Below are positions 1-9,302 of a stretch of DNA of 64,000 bases, piece after piece. Below the pieces are notes generated by a model. It saw only the letters and a program-made list of their open reading frames with translations, made no database searches and was not told where the DNA came from. The stretch is from assembly GCF_017848315.1 (NCBI RefSeq), contig NZ_JAFKEC010000016.1, forward strand, positions 1 through 64,000, written 5' to 3'. The stretch's first letter is position 1; each line of letters starts with the position of its first letter. The position numbers and the translations under genes were made by a program. The DNA is from Pseudomonas palmensis. GTDB lineage: Bacteria > Pseudomonadota > Gammaproteobacteria > Pseudomonadales > Pseudomonadaceae.

Positions 1-3000
1 CCTCTGCCAGCAAACCACCCATGACGGCATGAACCACAATTTTGGGCAGGCTGCCGTTCTCAAATCGAATGGTCTGGTCACCGGCAAACTTGAAGCCCGT
101 GGCCATGGCGATGCTGCCTGCCTGGCCGACTAGAGCATTGCCCAGGTTGTCGCTGAAGCTGCCGCCATTGATGGCCGTAGATATTCCGCTCGAAACAAGC
201 GAGTGCGCACCAGCCCGAATGAGCGTATCTGAGGCGTTCGCCCATGTGAGTACGTTGCGCGGGTTGCTGGAAACCGGAATGAGGGTGCCATCGGCAGCCT
301 TCACGAATCCGCCCGCTTGACCGCTTTGTTCTACGCCGAACCAGTGAGTGTCTACGTATTCAAATGAACCTGCCGTCAGTGAGGAGACTGCTGCATTCTT
401 CAGACTGTCTTTGCTTAGTGTTTCCTTGAGCGCTGCTGCGAGATCACCTTGGTTGTTGATCGTACTGACCGCACCGGTTGTTGCCAGGCTTGTTGCTGCG
501 CCTAGCTGAAAGCCCGTGAGACCGAATCCTGCCGGGCCCATTGCGGCGGCCATCAGGATAGCTACAGCCAGTTGTGCTCCAACACCCAAACCGGAATTGT
601 CGTACTTGAAGCTAGAGTGAATTTCCTCCACCTGGCGCCAGTCGATACCACCCCTGGCTTCCACTTCTTTCAACCATGCCAGTTTCGGATCAGCCTTCAC
701 CATGGCGTCGATGGACTGACTGACAGTCCTTTGGTCGATCTTTTTTATATCGACCTTGATGCCGTCTACCGCATTGATTATCAGGTTTCCGTTGGCCACC
801 ATCTGCGTCTGGCGCAGCGTCTCATCCGTCTGCCCCTTGCCCTTGGCACTGGTCCACGCCAGGTCGCCCTTACTCTTTTCGTGACTCTCCTGATGCATGT
901 CCTTGACGGCTTCGAACGTCACCGCACCGCCGCTTTCTATTGTGAGGTCGCGGCCTGACTCCAGGGCGGCGCCCTGGTACAACTGGTCACCGCCGCTCAC
1001 CAGGGTCAGGTCACCCCCGCTGGTGACCACGCTGCCCACCGCCTTAACATCGGTGACTTCGTCACGCTGGGTCTTCTTGCTGCCCCAGTTGCCTTTCTTG
1101 TTCATGTCGTACAGCGAGTACTCGCTGTCGTTGGCGGCCAGTAGCTGCAGGGTATTGCCGGCGGAGATGTAGGCCTCGCCGCCCGCCGTGGCCTTGCTGG
1201 CAACCATCAGCAGGTTGTCGCCGGCCTCGATGCTGAGCGAGCCGCCGGCAGTCAGTTCGGCCGCCTGCTGGCGCACGCTGTCGTGCTGTTTCTCGGTTTT
1301 GGTGTTGCCTTTTTTGCCTTTGGAATAGGCATGGTCTTCGTCTGCCGCAGCAGCGATGAACACGTCGCGCCCAGCCTCCAGGGCGATGTCGCGACGTGCC
1401 TCGATCTCGCTGGCGATGACCGACAGGTCTTGCCCGGCCGAGGCACTGAAGCTGCCGCCAGCCTGCACTTGGCTGACGTACTGGGTGGTGGTGCTGTCGT
1501 AGCCGCTGACGCGGCGACGCTGGTACTCGTGGCTGTCGGTGACTTGCTGGCTGGCGATATAGAGGTCGCGCTCGGCGCTCAGCGCAATGTTGCCGCCGGC
1601 GGTGGCCACGCCACCGACAAAGCCGATGTCGCGACCGGCCGAGAGGGTCAGGTCGTTGGCAGCCTCGATGCGCGCCGCATTGTTGACGATGTTCTGCACC
1701 ACGTGCTCGCCGCCGACACGATCGTCCAGGCGGGTGACGCTGCGCTCGTTGATGACATCGCCGGTCAGGGCCAACAGGCTCACGTCGCGGCCCTTGAGGA
1801 TGCCGCCGGCGCTGTTGCGGATGGAATCGGTGGCCAGCAGGTCGAGGCGCTGGCCGGCTTCCATCAGGCCGCTGTTGTCGATGTTGCCGGCGGTGACGGA
1901 AAGGTTGTTGCTGGCGCGCAGGGTGCCGACGTTGTTCAGCTCGCCGCCGCTGATCAGGCTGACATCGCGCCCCTGGATCAACGCGCCGTTGGGCGCCAGG
2001 CGTCCTTCGGACTGGGCCAGGTAGAGCACCGGGGCCAGCACCTGCTCGCCGTTGACCTCGATGGTTTCCATCCACACGATGTCGTGGGTGAGGGCGGCCA
2101 CCTGCTCGGCACTCAGCGACACGCCTACGCTCAGGCTCAGCGCATCCTTGCTGGCAATGGCGTTGTCCATCAGGTAGCGGAACATCGCCTCGTCGCTGTC
2201 CAGCCCGGCGATCAAGCGCTGCCCGGTGCGCTCCACTACCGCTTCGCGGATCAGGCGCTGTTCGTACAGGCCGTCGCCCAGGCGCTTCTTGGTGGCGTCG
2301 GGGTCGATGTCGAGGCTGCCCAGCAGGTAGTCGGAACTGAGGAATTTCTTCAGGTCGGTGAGCACCGGGTTGGTTTCCACCAGGTACTTGTGCGGCTGGC
2401 TGGCAGTTGCCGGGGTTGGCACGCCCTGTACCAGCTTCACGCCTGCCGGCAGGCCGTCCAGGCCCGTACCGGTTTGCCCGGCAACGCTGGCAGCCTGTGC
2501 GTCAGGGCCTGCCCAGTGACCCTGGCCGGCGTTGCCGGTGGCAGTGTTGGCCAGGCTGCCCAGCGTGCCGGCTTGCCCGTGCTGAGTCAGGTCGGCACCT
2601 GCGGCCAGTGCACCGCTGGCCTGGGCTGTCTGGCCGGTCTGCCCGCTAAGGCGGAACAGGCCATGCTCGCCCTGCGGCAGGCTGAAGCTTGGCAGCGTGA
2701 CCGGGTTGACCTGGCGCTGTGCCAGGTCGGGCGGCAACTGCGAGGTAATGGCACGTACCGAGGTTTGCGCGGTGGCCTTGTCGGCATTGGCACCGCGTTG
2801 GCCGATGCTGCCGACCCCGCTGGCATTGGCGCGCACCACACTGTTGTCGATGCGCTCGGTGGCGTTGATGGTGACGGCGCCCGCAGCCTGGATGACGGCA
2901 GGGGAGACCACGGCGCCAGCGATGGGCGTGCGGTTGTCGCTCAACCTGTATACGCCTTTGCCGGGGTAGCCGCCGGCGGCCAGGAATTGGTCCAGGGTTT

Positions 3001-6000
3001 CCATGCCGGGTACGCCGGACTGGTTGAACGCGTTCTTCTTTTGCATGAAGCCGGAATAGTGCGACCGGTTACGGCTGTAGAAACTGCCGTTCAAGTTGCG
3101 CTGCTCGCCACCGCTCACGCCAATGTTGTTGAGTACGGCAGTGTCGATGCTGATGTTGCGGGCGGCAGAGACGCTGCTGTAGCGGTTGCTGAACTCGTTG
3201 CCGCTGAACGTCAGGCTGCCACCTGTGGTGATCGATGCGGCCTGGCTGTCCTGGTCGATGACATCGTGGGAGATCTCGACGGCGGTGAACTGGAACTCGC
3301 AGCCCTTGCCCTTGCAATGGTCGTCGGCATAGGTGTTGATGCTCCCCGATACCCGTTCGGTCCGGACCGTGAGCTTGTCCTTGCGATTGATCAGGCTGTC
3401 GGCCAGCAGGCTCATGTTGCCGGCGCTTTCCAGGCTGCCGGAAATGTTCTCCACGTGCGTGGCACGGGTACCTCGGTCATCACGGGCGATGCTCAGCCCG
3501 CCGAGGCTGTACAGGTCGGCATAGGTGTTGGTGAAGGTGCCTACCCGCAGCGTCATATCGTTGCCGCTGAAGATCAGCCCGCGGTCGTTGCGCAGGGTGT
3601 CGGCATTGATGCGCAAGGCCGTGGCGCTGCCCAGGGTGGCGTAGTTGTCGAGCGTGCCGGCCGTGGCGGTCAGATTGCCCGCCGAGGTGATCCGCCCGCG
3701 GTTGGTCAAGGTGTTGGTGGCGCTCACCACGCTGGTGGCGCCCCCGGTAAGGGTGCTGGTGCTGGCAAGGTCGATGCTGGCCGCGTTCAGGGTCAGGTTG
3801 CCCAGGCTGGTGGTGCGCCCGGTGCCGTTGTAGGTGCCGGTGAGGTCGAGCCGCAAACTGCCGTCGCTGGCCAGCAGGCCGTCGTTGCGCCAATTGACCC
3901 CCTTGCCGGTGAAACTCTGCGCCGCCAGCAGCTTGCCGCTCGCGGTCTGGGTGAACTGGCCGATGTCCAGGTTCAGGCGCGCGGCCTGTAATACGCTGCT
4001 GTTGGTCCAGTTGGCGGCCTTGATGTCGAGCAGGCCGTTGGTGTACAGCAGGCCGCCCGCACGCATCACCTTGTCGGCGGCCAGGCCGAAGTTGCCGCTA
4101 CCGGTGTGCAGCAACTGCCCGCTGTTGTTGCTCAGGCCGGCGACTTGCAGGTCCAGGTGCTGGTTGGCGGTTTCCAGCAGGCCAGCGTTGTTGTTGAACG
4201 TCTCGCGGGTGCTGATCAGGGTGGTGTCGCTGCGCCCCAGCGCGCGCAGGCTGCCATTGGCGTTGTTCAGCGTCTGGCTGCGCAGGGCCAGGTCAGCCTC
4301 GCTCTCGAGCTGGCCCAGTTGGTTGTCGAGCAGGCCCGACAGGTCGAAGTCGATGCGCCCGGCACCCACCTTGCCGGCCTGGTTGAGGAACTGCCCGGCG
4401 TTCACACCCAGCCATCCTGCGGCATACAGCCCGCCGCCCTGGTTGTCGAATGTGGCGGTGGCGATGCGGTTGTCGCCGGACAAGGCAGAGATGAAACCCT
4501 TGCGGTTTTGCAGGCCGTCGCGGGCCTCGAGGTCCAGCGTCTGGGCCTGGAGGGTGCCAGCATTGTTGTCGAGCAGGCCGCTGACCAGCGTGAGCCGGCC
4601 CTGGCTGCTATTGAGCATGCCGCCGGCGCTGTTGTTCAGGTGGGTGCTGTGGATATCGAGGTTGCCGGCCACGCTGTCCACGCGCCCGCCCTGATTGCGC
4701 AGGTCGTCGCCCAGGCGCAGCAGGATATTGCCCTGGGCCTTGAGGCTCGCCGCCTGGTTGTCGAGGGCCTGGGCCTGGATGTCGAGGCTGCCGCGTTCGC
4801 TGAATACCAGGCCGTCCTGCTGGTTGAGCAGGTCGCCCTTCAGACGTAATACCAGGTTCTGCTGGCTGGCCAGTGTGCCGCCAGCGCTGTTGTTCAGGCT
4901 GTCGGCGTCGATGCGCAGCAAGGCCTGGCTGACCAGCCTGCCGCCGCGATTGTCGAGGTTGGCGCTGTTTAGCAGCAGGTCGCCGCCACTGGCCAGGCGT
5001 GCGCCCTGGGTGTTGAGCAGCGCGCCGAGCAGGGTGACGCGCAGTGCGCCCTGGCTGGTCACCTGGCCGTTCTGGTTGTTCAGCTGCTTGCCGTCGATTT
5101 CCAGGCGCTGGCCATTGAGCTGGCCGCCGCTGTTGTCGATCACGCTGCTGGTACGGTTCAGGCTCAGGGTTTGGGTGGCCGCGATCAGGCCACCCTGGCT
5201 GTTGTCGAGCCGGCCGTCGATGCTCAGGGTCACATCGGCTTCGCCGGCGATGATGCCGTGTCGGTTATCCAGGCGCGTGGCAGTGATCTGCTGCCTGCCA
5301 AGGCTGACCAGTGCGCCCTGGTCGCGGTTGTCCAGGGTGTCTTCAAGGTGCACGTCGAGGCGGCCATGTTGGCTGGAGAGGGTGCCGGCGCCGCGGTTGT
5401 CCAGCGTAGTGCCCCTGACCTCAAGGCCCTGCAGGCCCGAGACAAGCCCCGCGTTGCTGTTGTCGATGCTGGTGGCCTCGACCTGCAATGTGCCCGCGCT
5501 GATGAGGCGGCCCTTGTGCTGGTTGTCGAGTTGCGTGGCGAGCAGGCTGAATGCCTGCTCGCTGGATATCTCACCGCCATTGCTGTTGTCGACCAGCCCC
5601 AGGCGCTCGAAGGTCAGCGGGCCGCGGGCGTGAATCAGCCCGCCATGGTTGTCCAGCGTGCCGCCTTGCAGGTTCAGGTGCACGGCCTGTTCGCCGATCA
5701 GGCGGCCTTGCTGCTGGATCAGTCGCTGTACGCTCAGGCGCAGGTCGCCCTTGGCCGAGAGTTCGCCGTGCGGGCCATTGTCCAGGTGGCGGGCAGTGAT
5801 CGTGAGGTTGGCGTCACTGCTGATGCGGCCACCGGGCAGGGCGTTGGCGTAGGCGCCGTTGCGCAGGTCGGTGCTGTTCAACAGCAAGGCTTTGGCGCTG
5901 GTGATGGCGCCGCTGCGGTTATCCAGCGTAGTGCTGTCGATGCGTGCATCGCCCTGGCTGATCAACTGGCCGCCCTGGCTGTTGTCCAGGGTGCCGGTGT

Positions 6001-9000
6001 CGATGTGCAAGCCCAGGTTGGCGGATACCAGCCCCTGGTCGCTGTTGTCGAAAACGCCGCTGTTCAGGCGCAGATTGCCGCCTGCCGACAGGGTGCCCTG
6101 ATGCTGGTTGGCCAGCAGCCCTTCGAGGGTCAGCCCGATGTCGCCACGGCTGGCCAGGGTGCCGCCATGGGTGTTGCTCAGGCTGCCGGCTTCGATATCC
6201 AGCCCGGCGCCCGCCGACAGTACGCCGTTGCGGCTGTTGTCCAGGGCGTTGGCGATGCGCAGGATGAGGCTGTCGGCGCTGATCAGGCGCCCGCCCTGGT
6301 TGTCCAGGCGATCGGTGTGCAGGCTGTAGCCGAGGTCACTGGATATCTCGCCACCGGCGCTGTTGTCCAGCGCGCCGATCTGGCGCAGCAGTAGTTGGCC
6401 GGGGCTGGCGATCACGCCCTTGTCGCGGTTGATCAGTGTGCCGCCCTGCAGGTCCAGGCTGATGCCGGTTGCGCTGAACAGGTAGCCGCCATCGCGCTGG
6501 TCCAGCCCGCTGAGGGTGGCCTCGATCTTGCCCCTGGAAGTGATGCGGCCCTGTTCGCCGTTGTACAACTGGGCGCCATGCAGGGTGATGCCGGTGTCGC
6601 TGCCGATGCGGCCCTTGTCGCGGTTGTCGAGCCCGCCACTGCGCAGCTCGAGTGCGCCCACCGCGCTGATTGCGCCGCCATGACGGTTGTCCAGGTTCGC
6701 GCTGCGGATCGACAACGCGGCGTCGGTCACCAGGGTCCCGCCCTGGTTGTTCAGGGCGCCGTGGCTGACCACATTCAAGGTATCGATGGCCGATACCAGG
6801 CCCTTGTTGTGGTTGTCCAACTGAGCTGCACTCAGGCTCAGGCGGCCCTCGCTGACCAGCTCGCCGCCCACGCTGTTGTCCAGCGTGCCGCTGAGTTCGA
6901 TATCGACCGAAGCCAGGCTGCTGACCCGGCCGGCATCGCTGTTGAGCAACTCGGCGCCGCGCAGTACTACCCCATCGCGTCCAGCCAGCAGGCCCTTGCT
7001 CTGGTTGAGCAGACGCTGCACGGTGAGGGTCAGGCCGCTGTCGCCGATGACCTTGCCGCTGGTGTTGTCCAGTTGCCCGGTAGCTGTGATGCCCACCGTG
7101 CCGATGCTCGACACCACACCTTGCTGGTTGAGCAGGTCGTGGGTGGTGATAGTCACCGCATCGTTGCCGACGATCTGCCCGGCGCGCTGGTTGTCGATGT
7201 GCTTGGCGTCGAGGGTCACGCGGCCCTGGCCGAGCAGCTTGCCGGCGTCATGGTTGCGCAGCGTGCCCACGTCAACGACCAGGTCGGCCTGGGTGCTGGC
7301 TTTGCCGCCGCCACTGTTGTCGAGGGTGTCGCCGACCACCGTCAGTCCCTGATCGGCAACCAGTACACCGCCTCGATTGTCCAGCCGCTCACCCGAAAGC
7401 GTCAGTGTGGCCTTGCTCGACAGCAGGCCGCTGCCACTGTTGTTCAGTTGGCCGGCCGTGACCTGCAGCGCGCCTTCGCTCACCACGTTGCCCTGGTTGC
7501 GGTTGTCCAGCAGGCCGCTGATGCGGGTGTTCAGCGTGCCCTGACTGAGCAGGGCGCCCTTGTTGCTGTTGTTCAGGCCAAGGCCCTGGATGTCCAGGTG
7601 CTGACTGGCCGAGATCAGGCCCAGGCGGTTGTCGATGGCAGCGCTGGCGATCAGCAGCACGTCGCCTCCAAGCAGTTTGCCGCCCTGGTTGTTCACGCTG
7701 GCGCTGCGCACTTCGTTGCGTGCGCCGGAAACCTCGCCGGCCTGGTTGTTCAGCGCGTGGCTTTGAATCACCACCTGCCGGTTGCTGGCCAGCAATCCTG
7801 CGTTGCTGTTGTCCAGCTGCGGTGCGTCAATGGCCAGGCTGTCGAGGCCGATCACTCGACCACCCTGGTTGTTCAGGCCGGAGTTGGCCTGCACCACGGT
7901 GCTGCGCTGGCTATGCAGCAGGCCCTTGTCGCGGTTGTCCAGCGTGTCGGCCTTGAGCGTGAGGGTGTGGCTGGCCAGTACCTGGCCCTGGCGGTTGTCC
8001 AGCTTGCCGGCGGTCACCGTGGTGGTAGCGCCCTTCAGGCTGCCACCCTGGTTGTCCAGGTTGGCGCGGGCGGTCACTTCGAGTTGGCGGCTGGCAACCA
8101 CGCTGGCGCTGTTGCGCAGGTCCTGGCTGGCCAGGTGCAGGTCGCCGCGGTTGTTGCGGGTGTTGTTGGCTTCGACACCGGCTTCGATCACGCCGCGGTT
8201 GTCGATCTGCCTGGCTGCCACGTCGATGCGTTCGCGAGCAGCCAGGCTTTGCCGGTTGACCAGTTGCTCGGCGCTGCGAATCTCGGCGTTGCGCGCTGCG
8301 TAGGTCTTGCCCTCGAGCTCCACCTGGTGGGCGGCGATTTTCAGGTCGCGCCCGGCGGTGACATTGCCCAGGCTCAGCTTGCCGTTCACGTCGATCTGCA
8401 CGTCACTGGCGGTGGAGGCCATGTTGCCGGCCAGTTTCACCCCCACGCCCTTTTCGGTGCCCACCAGGCGGATGGCGCCGGCGTACATGCCACCCAGTGC
8501 GGAACTGTCGATGGCCAGCAAGGGTTTGCCGCTGCCGTCGTCCGCCCGTGGCGTGACCTGCAGGCTGTCGGCCTTGACGTCGTTGCGTCCGGTGACGATG
8601 TTCAGTTGCTGGGCGTGCAACGTGGCGTTGAGCTTGGCGCTGCGGGTGATCAGGTCGAACTGTTCGACATTGCTGGCATTGAGCCCGGCGCCTTCGAGCG
8701 CGATGTCGCCGCCATCGACCTGAAAGCGGTCCAGGCGTTCGCCGTCCATGATCGGTTTGCCGGTGGTCAGCGTGGCGCGCGGGGTATTGATGAAGCCGCA
8801 ACCGTTGCAGGTGATGCCGTGGGGGTTGGCCACGATCACCCGCGCAGCGGAGCCGGCCACTTCGGTGTAGCCCGCCAGGGTGCTGCGGTTGCCCCCGGTC
8901 ACCTGGTTGAGGATGACCTTGGCCGCCTGGCCCTTGAGGTTGGGGTTGCCCACGATGATGCCGCCGAGCTGGGTGCTCTGGGTCTTGTTGGTGGCATTGT

Positions 9001-9241
9001 TGAGGATCAGCCCCTGCTTGCCGACGTTGTAGTCGCGAAAGGTGTTGCTCGACAGCCCGCTGCCGTTGGGGCGGGCGATGTTGACGATGGGCACCCCGTT
9101 GCCGGCTGCGCCCACCGTGGTGCCGGCCTTGGCCGCCGCATCCACGGTAACCTGCGCGGCGGTGGCGACGATCGGGTTGAGGAACATGACCCCGGCAACG
9201 ATCAGGGCCAGGTACTGGTTCAACGGGCTGCGGGCGTCCAT
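1..9241 (-). CDS. Filamentous haemagglutinin / CdiA-like TpsA exoprotein (partial, C-terminus beyond window)
   Basis: A very large secreted exoprotein of the two-partner secretion (TpsA) class; 3080 codons are open in this frame and it continues past the window edge. The N-terminus has a hydrophobic signal-like segment (about residues 11-28) followed by the TPS domain with both hallmark motifs, NPNL (about 99-102) and NPHGI (about 139-143), the latter followed by a CxxC pair. From about residue 350 to 1900 the protein is built from roughly 20-residue haemagglutinin repeats of the LDNxxGG type, predicting a long beta-helix. The last 200 or so visible residues resemble the DUF637 pre-toxin region that precedes the variable toxin of contact-dependent inhibition proteins. 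The transporter gene lies 61 bp upstream in the same direction. Family membership is clear; whether it is a toxin-delivering CdiA or an adhesin cannot be decided because the toxin end and any immunity gene are off the window. Confidence 0.93.
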   Translation of the reverse strand, partial: MDARSPLNQYLALIVAGVMFLNPIVATAAQVTVDAAAKAGTTVGAAGNGVPIVNIARPNGSGLSSNTFRDYNVGKQGLILNNATNKTQSTQLGGIIVGNPNLKGQAAKVILNQVTGGNRSTLAGYTEVAGSAARVIVANPHGITCNGCGFINTPRATLTTGKPIMDGERLDRFQVDGGDIALEGAGLNASNVEQFDLITRSAKLNATLHAQQLNIVTGRNDVKADSLQVTPRADDGSGKPLLAIDSSALGGMYAGAIRLVGTEKGVGVKLAGNMASTASDVQIDVNGKLSLGNVTAGRDLKIAAHQVELEGKTYAARNAEIRSAEQLVNRQSLAARERIDVAARQIDNRGVIEAGVEANNTRNNRGDLHLASQDLRNSASVVASRQLEVTARANLDNQGGSLKGATTTVTAGKLDNRQGQVLASHTLTLKADTLDNRDKGLLHSQRSTVVQANSGLNNQGGRVIGLDSLAIDAPQLDNSNAGLLASNRQVVIQSHALNNQAGEVSGARNEVRSASVNNQGGKLLGGDVLLIASAAIDNRLGLISASQHLDIQGLGLNNSNKGALLSQGTLNTRISGLLDNRNQGNVVSEGALQVTAGQLNNSGSGLLSSKATLTLSGERLDNRGGVLVADQGLTVVGDTLDNSGGGKASTQADLVVDVGTLRNHDAGKLLGQGRVTLDAKHIDNQRAGQIVGNDAVTITTHDLLNQQGVVSSIGTVGITATGQLDNTSGKVIGDSGLTLTVQRLLNQSKGLLAGRDGVVLRGAELLNSDAGRVSSLASVDIELSGTLDNSVGGELVSEGRLSLSAAQLDNHNKGLVSAIDTLNVVSHGALNNQGGTLVTDAALSIRSANLDNRHGGAISAVGALELRSGGLDNRDKGRIGSDTGITLHGAQLYNGEQGRITSRGKIEATLSGLDQRDGGYLFSATGISLDLQGGTLINRDKGVIASPGQLLLRQIGALDNSAGGEISSDLGYSLHTDRLDNQGGRLISADSLILRIANALDNSRNGVLSAGAGLDIEAGSLSNTHGGTLASRGDIGLTLEGLLANQHQGTLSAGGNLRLNSGVFDNSDQGLVSANLGLHIDTGTLDNSQGGQLISQGDARIDSTTLDNRSGAITSAKALLLNSTDLRNGAYANALPGGRISSDANLTITARHLDNGPHGELSAKGDLRLSVQRLIQQQGRLIGEQAVHLNLQGGTLDNHGGLIHARGPLTFERLGLVDNSNGGEISSEQAFSLLATQLDNQHKGRLISAGTLQVEATSIDNSNAGLVSGLQGLEVRGTTLDNRGAGTLSSQHGRLDVHLEDTLDNRDQGALVSLGRQQITATRLDNRHGIIAGEADVTLSIDGRLDNSQGGLIAATQTLSLNRTSSVIDNSGGQLNGQRLEIDGKQLNNQNGQVTSQGALRVTLLGALLNTQGARLASGGDLLLNSANLDNRGGRLVSQALLRIDADSLNNSAGGTLASQQNLVLRLKGDLLNQQDGLVFSERGSLDIQAQALDNQAASLKAQGNILLRLGDDLRNQGGRVDSVAGNLDIHSTHLNNSAGGMLNSSQGRLTLVSGLLDNNAGTLQAQTLDLEARDGLQNRKGFISALSGDNRIATATFDNQGGGLYAAGWLGVNAGQFLNQAGKVGAGRIDFDLSGLLDNQLGQLESEADLALRSQTLNNANGSLRALGRSDTTLISTRETFNNNAGLLETANQHLDLQVAGLSNNSGQLLHTGSGNFGLAADKVMRAGGLLYTNGLLDIKAANWTNSSVLQAARLNLDIGQFTQTASGKLLAAQSFTGKGVNWRNDGLLASDGSLRLDLTGTYNGTGRTTSLGNLTLNAASIDLASTSTLTGGATSVVSATNTLTNRGRITSAGNLTATAGTLDNYATLGSATALRINADTLRNDRGLIFSGNDMTLRVGTFTNTYADLYSLGGLSIARDDRGTRATHVENISGSLESAGNMSLLADSLINRKDKLTVRTERVSGSINTYADDHCKGKGCEFQFTAVEISHDVIDQDSQAASITTGGSLTFSGNEFSNRYSSVSAARNISIDTAVLNNIGVSGGEQRNLNGSFYSRNRSHYSGFMQKKNAFNQSGVPGMETLDQFLAAGGYPGKGVYRLSDNRTPIAGAVVSPAVIQAAGAVTINATERIDNSVVRANASGVGSIGQRGANADKATAQTSVRAITSQLPPDLAQRQVNPVTLPSFSLPQGEHGLFRLSGQTGQTAQASGALAAGADLTQHGQAGTLGSLANTATGNAGQGHWAGPDAQAASVAGQTGTGLDGLPAGVKLVQGVPTPATASQPHKYLVETNPVLTDLKKFLSSDYLLGSLDIDPDATKKRLGDGLYEQRLIREAVVERTGQRLIAGLDSDEAMFRYLMDNAIASKDALSLSVGVSLSAEQVAALTHDIVWMETIEVNGEQVLAPVLYLAQSEGRLAPNGALIQGRDVSLISGGELNNVGTLRASNNLSVTAGNIDNSGLMEAGQRLDLLATDSIRNSAGGILKGRDVSLLALTGDVINERSVTRLDDRVGGEHVVQNIVNNAARIEAANDLTLSAGRDIGFVGGVATAGGNIALSAERDLYIASQQVTDSHEYQRRRVSGYDSTTTQYVSQVQAGGSFSASAGQDLSVIASEIEARRDIALEAGRDVFIAAAADEDHAYSKGKKGNTKTEKQHDSVRQQAAELTAGGSLSIEAGDNLLMVASKATAGGEAYISAGNTLQLLAANDSEYSLYDMNKKGNWGSKKTQRDEVTDVKAVGSVVTSGGDLTLVSGGDQLYQGAALESGRDLTIESGGAVTFEAVKDMHQESHEKSKGDLAWTSAKGKGQTDETLRQTQMVANGNLIINAVDGIKVDIKKIDQRTVSQSIDAMVKADPKLAWLKEVEARGGIDWRQVEEIHSSFKYDNSGLGVGAQLAVAILMAAAMGPAGFGLTGFQLGAATSLATTGAVSTINNQGDLAAALKETLSKDSLKNAAVSSLTAGSFEYVDTHWFGVEQSGQAGGFVKAADGTLIPVSSNPRNVLTWANASDTLIRAGAHSLVSSGISTAINGGSFSDNLGNALVGQAGSIAMATGFKFAGDQTIRFENGSLPKIVVHAVMGGLLAE

Positions 9242-9302
9242 GTCAAAACTCCGGAAAATCGGTGCCCCTCCATCAGGGCACGTTAATCGGCTGGGGGGCC
9301 GG

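Noticed and set aside
1283..9286. Very long plus-strand open frames opposite the exoprotein gene (for example 902 and 963 residues)
   Set aside because: They are shadows of the repetitive minus-strand gene: low-complexity Val/Ala/Gln-rich translations with periodic repeats mirroring the haemagglutinin motif, and no ribosome binding sites.
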